Source: Desulfovibrio sp. ZJ369
GTDB taxonomy: Bacteria > Desulfobacterota > Desulfovibrionia > Desulfovibrionales > Desulfovibrionaceae
Reading direction: 5' to 3'
NCBI RefSeq assembly: GCF_011039085.1
Contig: NZ_JAAKEI010000015.1
Span: 1 to 64,000 of the forward strand
DNA length: 64,000 bases
The notes beneath the pieces are model-generated. The model was not told the origin of the DNA. It saw nothing but the letters and a program-made list of their open reading frames with translations, and did not search any database. Position 1 is the first letter of the stretch; every line of letters begins with the position of its first letter. This document shows, in pieces, positions 20,946-31,042 of the stretch. The position numbers and the translations under genes were made by a program.

Positions 20946-22352
20946 ATGATTCGGCATGAATGCGGTCTTTTCGGTATTTACGATCATGAGGATGCTGCCC
21001 GCCTGGCTTATTTCGGTCTCTACGCCCAGCAGCACAGGGGTCAGGAAAGCGCCGGCATCGTCACCCTGAATACGGACGGCGTGCACGAGCACAAGGGCAT
21101 GGGTCTGGTGCCCGATGTTTTTTCGGAAAACATTTTGCGCGCGCTTCCCGGCCGGATCGCCGTGGGGCATGTGCGTTATTCCACCACCGGGCGATCCTCA
21201 AGCTGTAACGCTCAGCCTTTTCTGGCCCGCTACAAGGGCCGGGACATCGTGCTGGCCCACAACGGAAATCTGGTCAACGCCGCCGAGTTGCGCGCGGAGC
21301 TGGAAAACGAAGGGGCCATCTTTTCCACAGGCAACGATACGGAAATCTTCATACATCTTCTGGTGCGCTCCCTGCGCCGGAACAGCCTGCCCGAAGCCCT
21401 GCGCGAAGCCTGCTCCCGCGTGCGCGGGGCCTATTGCCTCCTTGTGCTGGCCGACTCGACCCTGATTGCCGTGCGCGATCCCTTTGGCTTTCATCCGCTG
21501 GCTCTGGGCCGTCTGGACGGCAGGCCGGTCTTCGCGTCCGAGACCTGCGCCTTTGATCTGCTGGAAGCCGAATACGAACGCTCGGTGGAACCCGGCGAAA
21601 TGATCATTGTGGATGAAAAAGGCGAGCGCAGCGAGCAACTCCGCGGGCCGCTGCCGCAAAAACCGCGCCAGTGCATTTTTGAACTGGTCTATTTCGCCCG
21701 GCCCGATTCCTATGTCTTCAACGAGCAGGTCTATCTCTGCCGCAAGCAGATGGGCTGGCAACTGGCGCATGAATCCACGCCGGATGTGGATTTTGTGCTG
21801 CCTTTTCCGGATTCGGGCGTTTACTCGGCCGTGGGCTTTGCCCAATGCGCGGAGCTGCCTTACGAACATGCCATGATACGCAATCATTATGTGGGCCGCA
21901 CCTTTATCCAACCGACGCAGAGCATGCGCAATTTCGGCGTGCGCGTGAAGATCAACCCGGTGCGGGCCATGATCCAGGGCAAGAAAATCTGTATTGTGGA
22001 TGATTCCATTGTGCGCGGCACGACCATGATCACCCGGGTCAAAAAGCTGCGCGAACTGGGCGCCAAAGAAGTGCATATCCGCATTTCCTGCCCGCCGGTG
22101 AAATATCCCTGCCATTACGGCATTGATTTTTCCTCGCGCGGCGAGCTTATCGCGGCCCAGTGCAGCCTGCCGGAGATCGTCAGCCGCCTGGATGTGGATT
22201 CCCTGCATTATCTGAGCATTGACGGCTTGCTGCGTTCGGTCATGCATTCGGACAGTTATTGTCTGGCCTGCTTCACGGGTGAATACCCCGTGCCCTGCGG
22301 CGAGTGCGGCAAGTACCGCCTGGAGGGACAGCAGCCAAGCAATGTGGCGTGA
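20946..22352 (+). CDS. purF: Amidophosphoribosyltransferase
   Basis: 468 residues. The first committed step of purine synthesis: PRPP + glutamine to phosphoribosylamine. The sequence starts MIRHECGLFGIYDHE, so the nucleophilic Cys6 must be exposed by removal of a five-residue leader, as in the Bacillus-type enzyme. The four cysteines expected to hold a [4Fe-4S] cluster are present (CIFELVYFARPDS, CHYGID, CLAC). The PRPP loop is IVDDSIVRGTT. An Fe-S PurF suits an anaerobe, and loss of the cluster under oxygen would inactivate it. It is separate from purD and purE at 50.7-52.8 kb. Confidence 0.97.
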   Translation: MIRHECGLFGIYDHEDAARLAYFGLYAQQHRGQESAGIVTLNTDGVHEHKGMGLVPDVFSENILRALPGRIAVGHVRYSTTGRSSSCNAQPFLARYKGRDIVLAHNGNLVNAAELRAELENEGAIFSTGNDTEIFIHLLVRSLRRNSLPEALREACSRVRGAYCLLVLADSTLIAVRDPFGFHPLALGRLDGRPVFASETCAFDLLEAEYERSVEPGEMIIVDEKGERSEQLRGPLPQKPRQCIFELVYFARPDSYVFNEQVYLCRKQMGWQLAHESTPDVDFVLPFPDSGVYSAVGFAQCAELPYEHAMIRNHYVGRTFIQPTQSMRNFGVRVKINPVRAMIQGKKICIVDDSIVRGTTMITRVKKLRELGAKEVHIRISCPPVKYPCHYGIDFSSRGELIAAQCSLPEIVSRLDVDSLHYLSIDGLLRSVMHSDSYCLACFTGEYPVPCGECGKYRLEGQQPSNVA

Positions 22353-22424
22353 TGCCGCGCGGGGCAGGGAAGGTCTTTTCCGAGCGGGCTCCGGCTTCCC
22401 GCGCATTGCTTTCTTCCGGGCAAC

Positions 22425-22453
22425 TTGACGCCCGCGCGCTTCCACGATAGAGG
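22425..22453 (+). promoter_or_regulatory. Possible sigma-70-type promoter for hisS-aspS
   Basis: TTGACG (22425-22430) and TAGAGG (22448-22453) are separated by 17 bases in the 142-base gap between purF and hisS. The -10 box is weak, so this is a tentative call. Confidence 0.35.
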
Positions 22454-22494
22454 CCGACCCGGCTCCGGAACCGGTCGCGGCAGCAGAGGACAGT

Positions 22495-23760
22495 ATGAGC
22501 AGCACAGGTTATACGCGCAGTAAAGGTTTTGCGGACATGTTTCCGCCGGAGAGCGACAATTTCACGCGCATGGAAAATTGCGCGCGGGAAATTTTCGGCC
22601 GTTACGGTTTTGTGGAATTGCGCACGCCGCTTGTGGAGTATACCGAGCTTTTCCAGCGCTCCATCGGCGCGGAAACCGATGTGGTGCAAAAGGAAATGTA
22701 TACCTTTCCCGACCGCAAGGGGCGCTCCCTGACCCTGCGTCCCGAGGCCACGGCCGGGGTCATGCGGGCCTATATCGAAAGCGGCCTGCACGCCCGCGAG
22801 CCGGTAAGCCGCCTGTTCACCACCGGGCCCATGTTCCGCTATGAGCGGCCGCAGAAGGGCCGCATGCGCCAGTTTCATCAGATCAACTGCGAATGTCTGG
22901 GCACACAGAGCCCCCTGGCGGATGCCGAATTGATCGGCATGCTGATGTCTTTTCTGGGCGCTCTGGGGCTGAGGGAGCTGACCCTTAAACTGAATTCCCT
23001 GGGCTGTGCCGCGTGTCGCCCGCGCTTCACGCAGGCTTTGCTGGACTATCTGCGCAGCGTGGATCCGGCCGGGCTTTGCCCGGACTGCGCCCGCCGCGCG
23101 GAAAGCAATCCCTTGCGCGTGTTGGACTGCAAGCAGCCGGGCTGCCGTGCGCTCACCGACAATGCGCCCAAACTTCTGGAGTACATTTGCCCGGAGTGCA
23201 AAGCCCATTTTGAGACCGTGCTCGGCCTGCTGCGTGCCGAAGATCTGCCCCTGGAGCTGGATCACCGTCTGGTGCGCGGCCTTGATTACTATTGCCGAAC
23301 CACCTTTGAGGTGGTAAGCGGGAACATCGGCGCGCAGTCGGCCGTGGCCGGCGGCGGCCGTTATGATGGCCTTGTCAAAAGTCTGGGCGGGCCGGATGTG
23401 CCCGGCGTGGGCTTTGCCTGCGGCATGGAGCGGCTGGCGTTGCTTCTGGGCGGGGCCCCGGCCCGTGGTTTGGATTTTTATGTGCTGGCCCTGGATGAAA
23501 GCGGGCAGGCGCAGGCTTTTGCCCTGGCGCGGAAGTTGCGGGCGCAGGGCCTGGCCGGGGAAATGAATTTCAGTACGGCGGGCTTTAAAAGCCGGATGCG
23601 TCAGGCCGGCAAGTCCGGCGCGCGTTTTTGCCTGATCATCGGGCCGGATGAAGCGGCGCAAGGCGCGGTGACAGTGAAAAATCTGAACAACGGCGAGCAG
23701 ACGGGCATGCCGCAGGCCGACGCCATCCATTATCTTGTCAACGGGAAGAGCAATGACTGA
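22495..23760 (+). CDS. hisS: Histidyl-tRNA synthetase
   Basis: 421 residues, class II synthetase. Visible are motif 2 ([20 protein letters not shown]), the histidine-specific [14 protein letters not shown] and [11 protein letters not shown], and a C-terminal anticodon-binding domain. The insertion between 165 and 245 is cysteine-rich (CAACRP, CPDCARR, CPECKA), as in several bacterial HisRS proteins. It overlaps aspS by 8 bases (ATGACTGA), indicating translational coupling. Confidence 0.97.
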   Translation: MSSTGYTRSKGFADMFPPESDNFTRMENCAREIFGRYGFVELRTPLVEYTELFQRSIGAETDVVQKEMYTFPDRKGRSLTLRPEATAGVMRAYIESGLHAREPVSRLFTTGPMFRYERPQKGRMRQFHQINCECLGTQSPLADAELIGMLMSFLGALGLRELTLKLNSLGCAACRPRFTQALLDYLRSVDPAGLCPDCARRAESNPLRVLDCKQPGCRALTDNAPKLLEYICPECKAHFETVLGLLRAEDLPLELDHRLVRGLDYYCRTTFEVVSGNIGAQSAVAGGGRYDGLVKSLGGPDVPGVGFACGMERLALLLGGAPARGLDFYVLALDESGQAQAFALARKLRAQGLAGEMNFSTAGFKSRMRQAGKSGARFCLIIGPDEAAQGAVTVKNLNNGEQTGMPQADAIHYLVNGKSND

Positions 23761-25630
23761 ACAAACGCAGGATGTACAGCAGGAACACCGGAAATTCATT
23801 GAAGATCTGGGCGGCTGGCAGCGCAGCCACAATTGCGGGGAGCTGACCCTGGCCGAAAACGGCGCGGAGGTCTGCCTGATGGGCTGGGTGCAGTACCGGC
23901 GCGACCACGGGGGCTTGATTTTTGTGGATTTGCGCGACCGCGAGGGCCTGACCCAGGTGGTCTTCAGCCCGGATATTGCGCCCGCGGCGCATGAAAACGC
24001 GCACATCCTGCGTTCCGAGTATGTGCTGGCGGTCAGGGGCAAGGTGCGCCCCAGGCCTGAGGGCATGGTCAATGCAAATATGGTCACCGGGGCCATTGAA
24101 GTGGTGGCCCATGAGTGGAAGCTCCTGAATACCTCCAAAACGCCGCCCTTTGCCATTGAAGACCGCTGCGAAGCCGGTGAAAATCTGCGTCTGGCCTGGC
24201 GTTATCTGGATTTGCGCCGCCCCCGCATGCAGGCTAATCTGCGTCTGCGTCACAAGGTCACCCAGAGCGTGCGCCGTTATCTGGATGAGGGCGGTTTTGT
24301 GGAAGTGGAAACCCCGGTGCTCACCAAATCCACGCCCGAGGGCGCGCGCGACTTTCTGGTGCCCAGCCGTCTGAATCCCGGCGAGTTTTACGCCCTGCCC
24401 CAGTCTCCCCAGCTTTTCAAGCAACTGCTGATGGTGGCCGGCCTGGATCGCTATTTTCAGGTGGTGCGCTGCTTCCGCGACGAAGACCTGCGCGCGGATC
24501 GCCAGCCTGAATTCACGCAGATTGATTTGGAAATGAGCTTTGCCGACGAAAACCAGGTCATGAGCATAGCCGAAGGCCTGATGGCCCGCGTGTTCAGGGA
24601 GGTCATGGATCGGGATCTTCCGCTGCCCTTCCCGCGCATGTCCTGGGACGAAGCCATGCGGCGTTATGGTGTGGACAAGCCGGATACCCGCTTTGGCCTT
24701 GAACTTGTGGATATTACGGACATTGTGCGCAACTCCGGCTTCAAGCTTTTTGCCACGGCCCGGCTTGTCAAGGCCATGAAGGTGCCGGGCGGCGAATCCC
24801 TGACCCGCAAGGAAATCGACGCCTTCACCGAATTTGTGAAAATTTACGGCGCGCAGGGGCTGGCCTGGATCAAGATTAAACCCGCGGAATGGCAATCGCC
24901 CATTGCCAAGTTTTTGTCCGAGGCCGAGCGCAACGGCATTGCGCAAGCCCTGGATCTGACAGCAGGCGATATTGTCTTTTTCCAGGCCGGGGAGCCGGAA
25001 ATGGTCAATGCGGCCCTGGGCAATCTGCGCGTGCATCTGGCCGAACACCTTGACCTGATTCCCAAAAACAGCTTCAATTTTCTCTGGGTCACGGACTTTC
25101 CGCTCTATGAGTATGATCAGGAAGAAAAGCGCTATGTGGCCTGCCATCACCCCTTTACCGCACCCGCGCCGGGTCATCTGGAATTGATGCGCAGCGATCC
25201 TTCCCGGGCCAAAGCCCGGGCCTACGATATGGTGCTCAACGGCAGCGAGGTGGGCGGCGGTTCCATTCGCATCCATTCCGGCGAAACGCAACGGCGCATG
25301 TTTGAAGCCCTGGGCTTTACGCCGGAACAGGCCGAAAGTCAGTTCGGCTTTTTGCTTCAGGCCCTGGAACAGGGCGCGCCGCCGCACGGCGGCCTTGCCT
25401 TTGGTTTGGATCGTTTGGTCATGCTCTTGGCGGGAGCCTCCAGCATCCGCGATGTGATAGCTTTTCCCAAAACGCAGAAAGCCACCTGCCTGCTGACCGA
25501 AGCGCCCGCGCCCGTGGCGGCCAGGCAATTGCGCGAACTGGGGCTGCGTCTGCGCGAGCAGCCCGCCAGGGAGCCAGAAGCCGGCAGCGGGGCCAAAGCC
25601 CGGCCCGGCAGCGATCCAGTGCAGGCGTAG
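23753..25630 (+). CDS. aspS: Aspartyl-tRNA synthetase (bacterial type)
   Basis: 625 residues. N-terminal OB-fold anticodon domain ([30 protein letters not shown]), class II core with [14 protein letters not shown] and [23 protein letters not shown], bacterial GAD insertion, and motif 3 [15 protein letters not shown]. The C-terminus carries an extra low-complexity tail of about 35 residues ([19 protein letters not shown]) beyond the usual end. The start inside hisS gives 8 bases of overlap. Whether it also charges tRNA-Asn cannot be told from the sequence alone. Confidence 0.96.
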   Translation: MTEQTQDVQQEHRKFIEDLGGWQRSHNCGELTLAENGAEVCLMGWVQYRRDHGGLIFVDLRDREGLTQVVFSPDIAPAAHENAHILRSEYVLAVRGKVRPRPEGMVNANMVTGAIEVVAHEWKLLNTSKTPPFAIEDRCEAGENLRLAWRYLDLRRPRMQANLRLRHKVTQSVRRYLDEGGFVEVETPVLTKSTPEGARDFLVPSRLNPGEFYALPQSPQLFKQLLMVAGLDRYFQVVRCFRDEDLRADRQPEFTQIDLEMSFADENQVMSIAEGLMARVFREVMDRDLPLPFPRMSWDEAMRRYGVDKPDTRFGLELVDITDIVRNSGFKLFATARLVKAMKVPGGESLTRKEIDAFTEFVKIYGAQGLAWIKIKPAEWQSPIAKFLSEAERNGIAQALDLTAGDIVFFQAGEPEMVNAALGNLRVHLAEHLDLIPKNSFNFLWVTDFPLYEYDQEEKRYVACHHPFTAPAPGHLELMRSDPSRAKARAYDMVLNGSEVGGGSIRIHSGETQRRMFEALGFTPEQAESQFGFLLQALEQGAPPHGGLAFGLDRLVMLLAGASSIRDVIAFPKTQKATCLLTEAPAPVAARQLRELGLRLREQPAREPEAGSGAKARPGSDPVQA

Positions 25631-25645
25631 CGCAAGGAAGGGCGC

Positions 25646-26164
25646 ATGATTCTTGATATTGTCACCTATCCTGATCCCCGTCTGCAACAGAAGTGCGAAC
25701 CTGTTGCGGAGATAAGCGACGAGATCCGCCGCCTGGCCGCCGATATGCTGGAAACCATGTACGCCGCGCCAGGGGTTGGTCTGGCCGCGCCCCAGGTCGG
25801 GCGCAACATGCGTCTGCTGGTTATGGATCCTGCGGCCCAGGATGCCGAAAAACGCCCCCGCGTCCTGATCAATCCCGAACTGACCCTCAGCGGCGAGGAT
25901 CTGCTCAGTGAGCAGGAGGGCTGCCTTTCCGTGCCGCTGAATTACCGTGCCGACGTGCTGCGCAAAAGTCGTGTTCTTCTTCGGGCAAGGGATCTGGACG
26001 GCAAGCTCATTGAGGAGGAGCTGACGGGTTTTCCGGCCATTGTGATCCAGCATGAGGCGGATCATCTGGACGGGATATTGTTCATTGACCGCATCAGCCG
26101 CTTGCGGCGCACCATGTATGACAGCAAGGTAAAGAAATGGCTCAGGCGCAAAAAAGTCGCATAG
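25646..26164 (+). CDS. def: Peptide deformylase
   Basis: 172 residues with all three metal-site motifs: GVGLAAPQVG, EGCLSVP and QHEADHLDG. It removes the formyl group from nascent N-terminal methionines. The reading frame overlaps the start of fmt by 28 bases, so deformylase and formyltransferase are made as a coupled pair, as in many bacteria. AAGGAAGG lies upstream of the ATG. Confidence 0.98.
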   Translation: MILDIVTYPDPRLQQKCEPVAEISDEIRRLAADMLETMYAAPGVGLAAPQVGRNMRLLVMDPAAQDAEKRPRVLINPELTLSGEDLLSEQEGCLSVPLNYRADVLRKSRVLLRARDLDGKLIEEELTGFPAIVIQHEADHLDGILFIDRISRLRRTMYDSKVKKWLRRKKVA

Positions 26165-27129
26165 TCTTCATGGGCACGCCGGATTTTGCGGCGGCCATTC
26201 TGGACAGGCTTGCGCACTGGCCGCGCGGGGAGATCCTTGCCGTCTACACGCAGCCGGATCGGCCGGCCGGGCGGGGTCACAAACTCAGGCCCGCGCCGGT
26301 CAAACTGCTGGCGCAAAAGCTCGGCTTTCCCGTTTTGCAGCCGCAAAGCCTCACGCGCCCGGAGGCTCAGGCAGAGCTGGCGGCCTTTGCGCCCGACCTG
26401 CTGGTGGTGGCGGCCTATGGCCTGATCCTGCCGGATCCGGTGCTTGCCGTGCCGCGGCTTGCCCCGATCAATGTGCACGCCTCGCTCTTGCCGCGCTATC
26501 GCGGGGCTGCTCCCATACCGCGCGCCATACTGGAAAATTGGCAGGATAACGCGCGGACCGGGGTTTCGATCATGCGCATCGTCAGCCGTCTGGACGCCGG
26601 GCCGGTCTATGCCGAGGCCGCCATACCCATTGGCGAGCACACGGCCGGCAGCCTGCACGACGCTCTGGCCGACCTGGGGGCGCAGGCCCTGCTCGGCGTT
26701 CTGGACAGGATCGTGTCCGGCACGGCACGAGCCAAAGAGCAGGATGAATCATTGGCCAGCTATGCGCCCAAGATCGGCAAACAGGACGGCGCCATTGTCT
26801 GGGATCGGCCGGCAGCGGCGGTTCATGCGCAGATCCGCGCGGTTACGCCCTGGCCGGGCGCGCGGGCGCGTTTCGCCTTTCCGGGCCGGGAAGAGCCTGT
26901 TGTGCTGCTTTTGTCGCCCGGAACCGTGGGTAAGCCTCTGAGCGGAGAAGCGCCGGGCCTGATGCGCCGCGGCCCTGACGGCCTGAGCGTGGCCTGCGCG
27001 GATCGCTGGTATCGCCTGTCTTCGGTCCGACCGCAAGGGCGCAAGGATATGCCGGCACTGGATTTTGTGAACGGTTTTTTGCGCGGGCTCCCCGAAGGAA
27101 TTTGCGCTTCGGCTCTGCCGGTTGATTAG
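26137..27129 (+). CDS. fmt: Methionyl-tRNA formyltransferase
   Basis: 330 residues. N-terminal Rossmann-type formyltransferase domain with FMGTPDFAAAIL, the folate-site signature NVHASLLPRYRGAAPIPRAI, and a C-terminal tRNA-binding domain (QDGAIVWDRPAAAVHAQIRAVTPWPGA). It formylates initiator Met-tRNA with 10-formyltetrahydrofolate. The ATG is within the 3' end of def. The stop TAG forms the left edge of a palindromic repeat. Confidence 0.97.
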   Translation: MAQAQKSRIVFMGTPDFAAAILDRLAHWPRGEILAVYTQPDRPAGRGHKLRPAPVKLLAQKLGFPVLQPQSLTRPEAQAELAAFAPDLLVVAAYGLILPDPVLAVPRLAPINVHASLLPRYRGAAPIPRAILENWQDNARTGVSIMRIVSRLDAGPVYAEAAIPIGEHTAGSLHDALADLGAQALLGVLDRIVSGTARAKEQDESLASYAPKIGKQDGAIVWDRPAAAVHAQIRAVTPWPGARARFAFPGREEPVVLLLSPGTVGKPLSGEAPGLMRRGPDGLSVACADRWYRLSSVRPQGRKDMPALDFVNGFLRGLPEGICASALPVD

Positions 27130-27161
27130 AGCGGTTGCCGTTTTCAACAGCAAACCGCTCT
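27128..27161. repeat. Simple AGAGC-type palindrome after fmt
   Basis: AGAGCGGTTGCCGTTTTC... pairs with ...CAGCAAACCGCTCT. The same sequence forms the right end of the type B composite at 30602-30748. It begins within the fmt stop codon. Confidence 0.85.
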
Positions 27162-27259
27162 AAGGGCGTTTGTCTGACGGATTGCAGCGGGCGTTGTGCG
27201 CCCTTTTTTTCTATTTAGCGCCATGCTCTCATCTCACCCGGAATTTGCTGCGAGGCCGT

Positions 27260-28090
27260 ATGTTGTTGCGCAAATCTCCCCATTCCCTGCCGCCCGACCA
27301 GTACGGCGGCGCGCGCAAGCGGCTTTTCATCGGTCTGATGCTGGCCTCCTGCGTTTTGCTCTGCCTGGCGCTCTGCTTTTTTCTGATCCTTCCCTGGTCC
27401 TCGTTTGGCGCAGGCATGAGCTGGTTGCCGCTGATCAGCATGGGCGTGGGCATTGGCGGCATTGTTGTTCTGACCTGGATGTGCCTGACCCTGGTTTTTC
27501 ATATCTATACCGGGCTGCGGCTGCCGGGCGTGCGCGGCGTGCGGCATGTGACCATTCGTTTGTTTTTCCCCCTTATGGAATTGCTGGCCAGGGCCCTGGG
27601 TCTGGATCGCAGAACGGTGCGCCGCTCCTTTGTGAAGGTCAATAATGAGCTTGTTCTGGCGGATCGCAAGCCTGTCGCGCCCCGGGATCTGCTTTTGCTC
27701 CTGCCGCATTGCGTGCAGCGCAGCGCCTGCCCCCGGCGTTTGACGCACAATGTGGAGTTGTGCGAGCGCTGCGGCCGTTGCCCGGTAGGCGCCTTGCTCG
27801 ATCTGCGCGATACCTTGGGCATCCGGCTGGCCATTGCCAGCGGCGGAACCATAGCCCGGCGCATTGTGGTTGAAATCAAGCCCCGCTGCATTGTGGCCGT
27901 TGCCTGTGAGCGCGATCTGGCCTCCGGCATTCAGGACAGTTATCCTCTGCCGGTTTTCGGCGTGCTTAACGAACGGCCCTGCGGCCCCTGTCTGGACACG
28001 CTTGTGCCCCTGGAGCATCTGAAGGCCATGCTCCGGCTCTTTTTGCAGCGGCCGGAGGAAAAACCTTTGCCGCCAGCAGGGCCCCGCTGA
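27260..28090 (+). CDS. DUF116-family membrane protein with Cys cluster
   Basis: 276 residues from ATG 27260 (GCGAGG upstream); a longer frame from 27170 is less likely. Two transmembrane helices (FIGLMLASCVLLCLALCFFLILPW and LISMGVGIGGIVVLTWMCLTLVFHIY) are followed by a soluble domain with CVQRSACPRR, CERCGRCP and CGPCLD, as in DUF116 proteins. The cysteines could bind a metal or Fe-S centre. It overlaps the next gene by one base (TGATG), and these two sit behind def-fmt, a common arrangement. Function unknown. Confidence 0.85.
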   Translation: MLLRKSPHSLPPDQYGGARKRLFIGLMLASCVLLCLALCFFLILPWSSFGAGMSWLPLISMGVGIGGIVVLTWMCLTLVFHIYTGLRLPGVRGVRHVTIRLFFPLMELLARALGLDRRTVRRSFVKVNNELVLADRKPVAPRDLLLLLPHCVQRSACPRRLTHNVELCERCGRCPVGALLDLRDTLGIRLAIASGGTIARRIVVEIKPRCIVAVACERDLASGIQDSYPLPVFGVLNERPCGPCLDTLVPLEHLKAMLRLFLQRPEEKPLPPAGPR

Positions 28091-29499
28091 TGCCCGCCGC
28101 AGCGTCCCGCCAACCGCATCCGACGGCATCCGGTCAGACCCGCGCCGTGCTGCGCGCCTTGGAAAAACTGCCTGCGTCGGGCCGCGTCTCCGCCCTGGCG
28201 GCGATCATGCTGGTCGAGGCCGGGCGCACCGCGCAAGAGGCCCTTGCCGAGGTTCTGCGTGCCGGGCCGGACAGCAGGGAACTTGCCGCGCAGGATCGGC
28301 ATCTTTGCGCTGAACTGGTTTACGGTTGTTTGCGCGCGGAACTTCGCCTGACGCATATTCTGGCCAGGGTTTTGCCAAACCCGCAGCGGCTTCCCCGGCC
28401 TTTGCTGCTTCTTCTCCATCAGGCAGTGTATGCCCTGCTTTTTCAGGAGCGCGTGCCGGATCACGCGGCAGTGCACAGCGCCGTGGAGCTTGCGCATCGC
28501 CTTTTCGGGCGGAAGCTGTCCGGAGTCGCCAACGGCGCATTGCGCTCAGTGCAGCGTTTGGGCAGGGACGTGCTCCTGCCGGAATTTTACGCAAGCAAAG
28601 GCAAAGGCAGCGCGCGGACCCACTGGGAAGCGCTCTGTCGCTATTACAGCCTGCCTGTATGGCTTGCAGACATCTGGCTGTCCGCCTATGGCCGCGAGGC
28701 TGCTCTGGCCTTGATGCGCCGCTCCTTTGAACGCCCGCGGAGCGCGGTTCGCGTCAATGCCCGGCATATTTCGGCCCTGGCCCTGCGCGCTGCTTTGCTG
28801 GCCTGTGAGGGCAGCGCCGCGGCAGGGGAGTGGGGCGTGGCTTTTGCGCCCGGGGCAGTGCCTCAAGCCGCGCTGGGCCAAAGCATGGCGCTTTGGCAGG
28901 AGCAGGGCGCTCTGTCCTTTCAGTCGGCCGGTTCTCAGGTAGTGCTGCATGAACTGGGCCTGACCCGCTGGCAAGGCCCGGTGTGGGATGCCTGCGCGGG
29001 CTATGGGGGAAAAAGCGCGGCCTTGCTTGAGCGCGGCGTTACGGTGGCCCTAAGTTCCGATTGTGCTTTTGCGCGCTTGCGGCATTTGCCTGAGCTCTGC
29101 CGTCGCTTGCGCCTGCCCGTGCCGGGCGTGTGCCTGGCTGATGCGGAAAAACCGCCACTGGCCCGCTGGCCCGGCCCGATTCTTGTGGATGCGCCGTGCA
29201 GCGGCCTGGGCGTGCTGGCCCGCCGCCCTGACATCAGACGCGGGGATCGGCGGGGACCGCAACAGCTTGCGCAACTTGCGGATTTGCAGCTTCGTCTGCT
29301 TCACGCGCTTGCTTCCCGTCTTGTGCCGGGTCAGGAACTGGCCTATCTCACCTGCACCCTTAACCCGCAGGAAAATGAGCAGGTTGTTGAGCGCCTGCTT
29401 GGCATGCGGCCTGAACTCCGGGCAGTGCGGCAGTGGCAGACCCCTCATGAGCATCCTTGGCTTGAGGGCATGTATGGGGCGCTTCTGGTCCGAATTTGA
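28090..29499 (+). CDS. rsmB: 16S rRNA (cytosine-C5)-methyltransferase, RsmB type
   Basis: 469 residues. An N-terminal NusB-like RNA-binding domain (VSALAAIMLVEAGRTAQEALAEVL ... HSAVELAHRLFG) precedes a Rossmann methyltransferase domain with the two catalytic cysteines in VDAPCSGLGVLARRPDIR and LTCTLNPQENEQVVERLL. RsmB methylates C967 of 16S rRNA using SAM. The SAM-binding motif is WDACAGYGGKSAAL. The start overlaps the DUF116 stop. It is convergent with parB. Confidence 0.93.
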   Translation: MPAAASRQPHPTASGQTRAVLRALEKLPASGRVSALAAIMLVEAGRTAQEALAEVLRAGPDSRELAAQDRHLCAELVYGCLRAELRLTHILARVLPNPQRLPRPLLLLLHQAVYALLFQERVPDHAAVHSAVELAHRLFGRKLSGVANGALRSVQRLGRDVLLPEFYASKGKGSARTHWEALCRYYSLPVWLADIWLSAYGREAALALMRRSFERPRSAVRVNARHISALALRAALLACEGSAAAGEWGVAFAPGAVPQAALGQSMALWQEQGALSFQSAGSQVVLHELGLTRWQGPVWDACAGYGGKSAALLERGVTVALSSDCAFARLRHLPELCRRLRLPVPGVCLADAEKPPLARWPGPILVDAPCSGLGVLARRPDIRRGDRRGPQQLAQLADLQLRLLHALASRLVPGQELAYLTCTLNPQENEQVVERLLGMRPELRAVRQWQTPHEHPWLEGMYGALLVRI

Positions 29500-29669
29500 G
29501 ATGGATCTGCCCCCGGCACATGCCCGTCGCCCAACTTCAGGCGGCGGCTGAAGCCACGCCGGGCCAGGCGCAGTTGCCCCCGCAGCGCGCTTTCTCTGTT
29601 GCCGTCCCTGTAAGTCTGGCAGCCGTGGCTGTCATTGCTTCCGCATGTGTGCGGGCCTTCCCGCGGCGG

Positions 29670-30590
29670 CTAGGCCTCGGGCAAACCTACGCCAAGCCGC
29701 TCAAGCAATGTTTGCAGCTCATCATGACTGGCGTACGACAGATTGATCCGCCCTGTATGCTCATCCCCGCTTATGGTGGCCTTGCAGGCAAGCTTTTGAC
29801 TGAGATTTTTTTGCAGGTTGAGCAGTTGCGGCGTTTTTTTGCGGCCGCTTCCGGCTTTGGGGCGCGCCGCCGTCTTTTCACTTTCCGCCTGCTCTTGCCA
29901 GGGCAGAGTATGGGCGCTGCGCCAGTGAGCCACGGCTTCTTCCGCCTGGCGCACGGTCAGGCTGTGGCTGAGAATGCGTTGACGCAAGGCATCAGCCGCT
30001 TCGGCCATATCAATGCCCAGAAGGCAGCGGGCATGCCCCGCGCTGATCCGTCCCGCCTGAAGATCCTCTCTGGCGGCCGGGCTCAGTTGCAGCAATCGCA
30101 AGCTGTTGGCCACGGCCGGACGGCTTTTGCCAAGACGGGCGGCCACTTCTTCCTGCGTCAGTCCCAGGGTCTCTCGCAAACTTTGCAAGGCCAAGGCTTC
30201 TTCAATGGGATTTAAATCCTCGCGCTGCAGATTTTCAATCAGCGCAGCGGCCATGACTTCTTTATCGCTCAGAGCGCGCACGAACACCGGCACCTGTGCA
30301 AGCCCGGCAAGCCGGGCGGCTCGCCAACGGCGTTCGCCGGCCACGATTTGATAGCTGCCGCCGTCGCCCTGAGGACGCACCAGCAGGGGTTGGATGATCC
30401 CCTGCGCCTTAATGGAGTCGGCCAGCTCCTGTAAGGCTTCGGCGTCAAAATGCTGCCGGGGCTGGCTCGGATTGGGATGCAGGGCCGCAACCGGCAGCAG
30501 GCTTATCTCGCCGCCTTGCTGGCGCTGTGAGCCGGAACCGCTGAACAGGGCATCCAGACCTCGACCCAATCCTTTCTGTATATTGCTCAT
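29670..30590 (-). CDS. parB: Chromosome partitioning protein ParB
   Basis: 306 residues. The N-terminus KGLGRGLDALF is the ParA-contact box. The CTP-binding/ParB domain includes IVAGERRWRAARLAGL and IENLQREDLNPIEEA, followed by the HTH (LTQEEVAARLGKSRPAVANSLRLLQL) and a C-terminal dimerisation segment. ParB binds parS and spreads with CTP. The gene lies 1.03 kb downstream of parA on the same strand, separated by an opposing gene and two type B repeats, so the usual parAB operon is broken. Confidence 0.96.
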   Translation of the reverse strand: MSNIQKGLGRGLDALFSGSGSQRQQGGEISLLPVAALHPNPSQPRQHFDAEALQELADSIKAQGIIQPLLVRPQGDGGSYQIVAGERRWRAARLAGLAQVPVFVRALSDKEVMAAALIENLQREDLNPIEEALALQSLRETLGLTQEEVAARLGKSRPAVANSLRLLQLSPAAREDLQAGRISAGHARCLLGIDMAEAADALRQRILSHSLTVRQAEEAVAHWRSAHTLPWQEQAESEKTAARPKAGSGRKKTPQLLNLQKNLSQKLACKATISGDEHTGRINLSYASHDELQTLLERLGVGLPEA

Positions 30591-30601
30591 GCTTCCTCCT
30601 T

Positions 30602-30748
30602 AGAGCATTTTGCTTTTGAAATTATTCAATTTCAAAAGCGGCGCTGCCGTCATTTCGCCTGAAAAGCGTGGTTTTCAGGCTCATTCGGCGCGGGCGTTCG
30701 CTCCCGCGGTCGCCAGAGCGGTTGCTGTTTTCAACAGCAAACCGCTCT
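30602..30748 (+). repeat. Type B composite palindromic element, copy 1
   Basis: 147 bases from AGAGCATTTTGC to AACCGCTCT. It contains four hairpins: TTTTGAAATT/AATTTCAAAA, CCTGAAAA/TTTTCAGG, a GCGGGCG...CTCCCGC stem, and a final AGAGCGGTTGCTGTTTTC hairpin. It lies 11 bases upstream of the parB start codon. The same element in reverse orientation is found at 61056-61203. Confidence 0.85.
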
Positions 30749-31042
30749 AATGACCGGTCTTGACAAGCGGCCTGCATGCGCGGCACCCTGTGCCGTGCAG
30801 TCTTGCGGCACGGGCGTGCGTTACTTTCGCATCCGGGCGCTTCGCATCCTGTTGCGGCCGAACTGCTTTTGCTGTGTCAGCGTTTTTGTTCCACGGCTCG
30901 GAGTTTTTCTGGTCCACTCTCTGTTTCACCAGACCGTCCACGCACGACGCAGCTTGAGCCGACGCCTGCTTTTTACGCAGTTCTGGAACCTGAGATGATC
31001 ACCAGCCGGATCTCATTTCATGCATCACCTTAAGGATGGACC
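30749..31042. other. Intergenic region before the zinc-ribbon gene
   Basis: About 294 bases with several overlapping open frames that look like chance frames rich in Cys and Arg. I see no reliable promoter, RNA gene or repeat other than the type B element on its left. Confidence 0.35.

Noticed and set aside
23738-26065. Minus-strand open frame of 775 codons over aspS and def
   Set aside because: It runs across two well-defined genes and lacks any domain signature.
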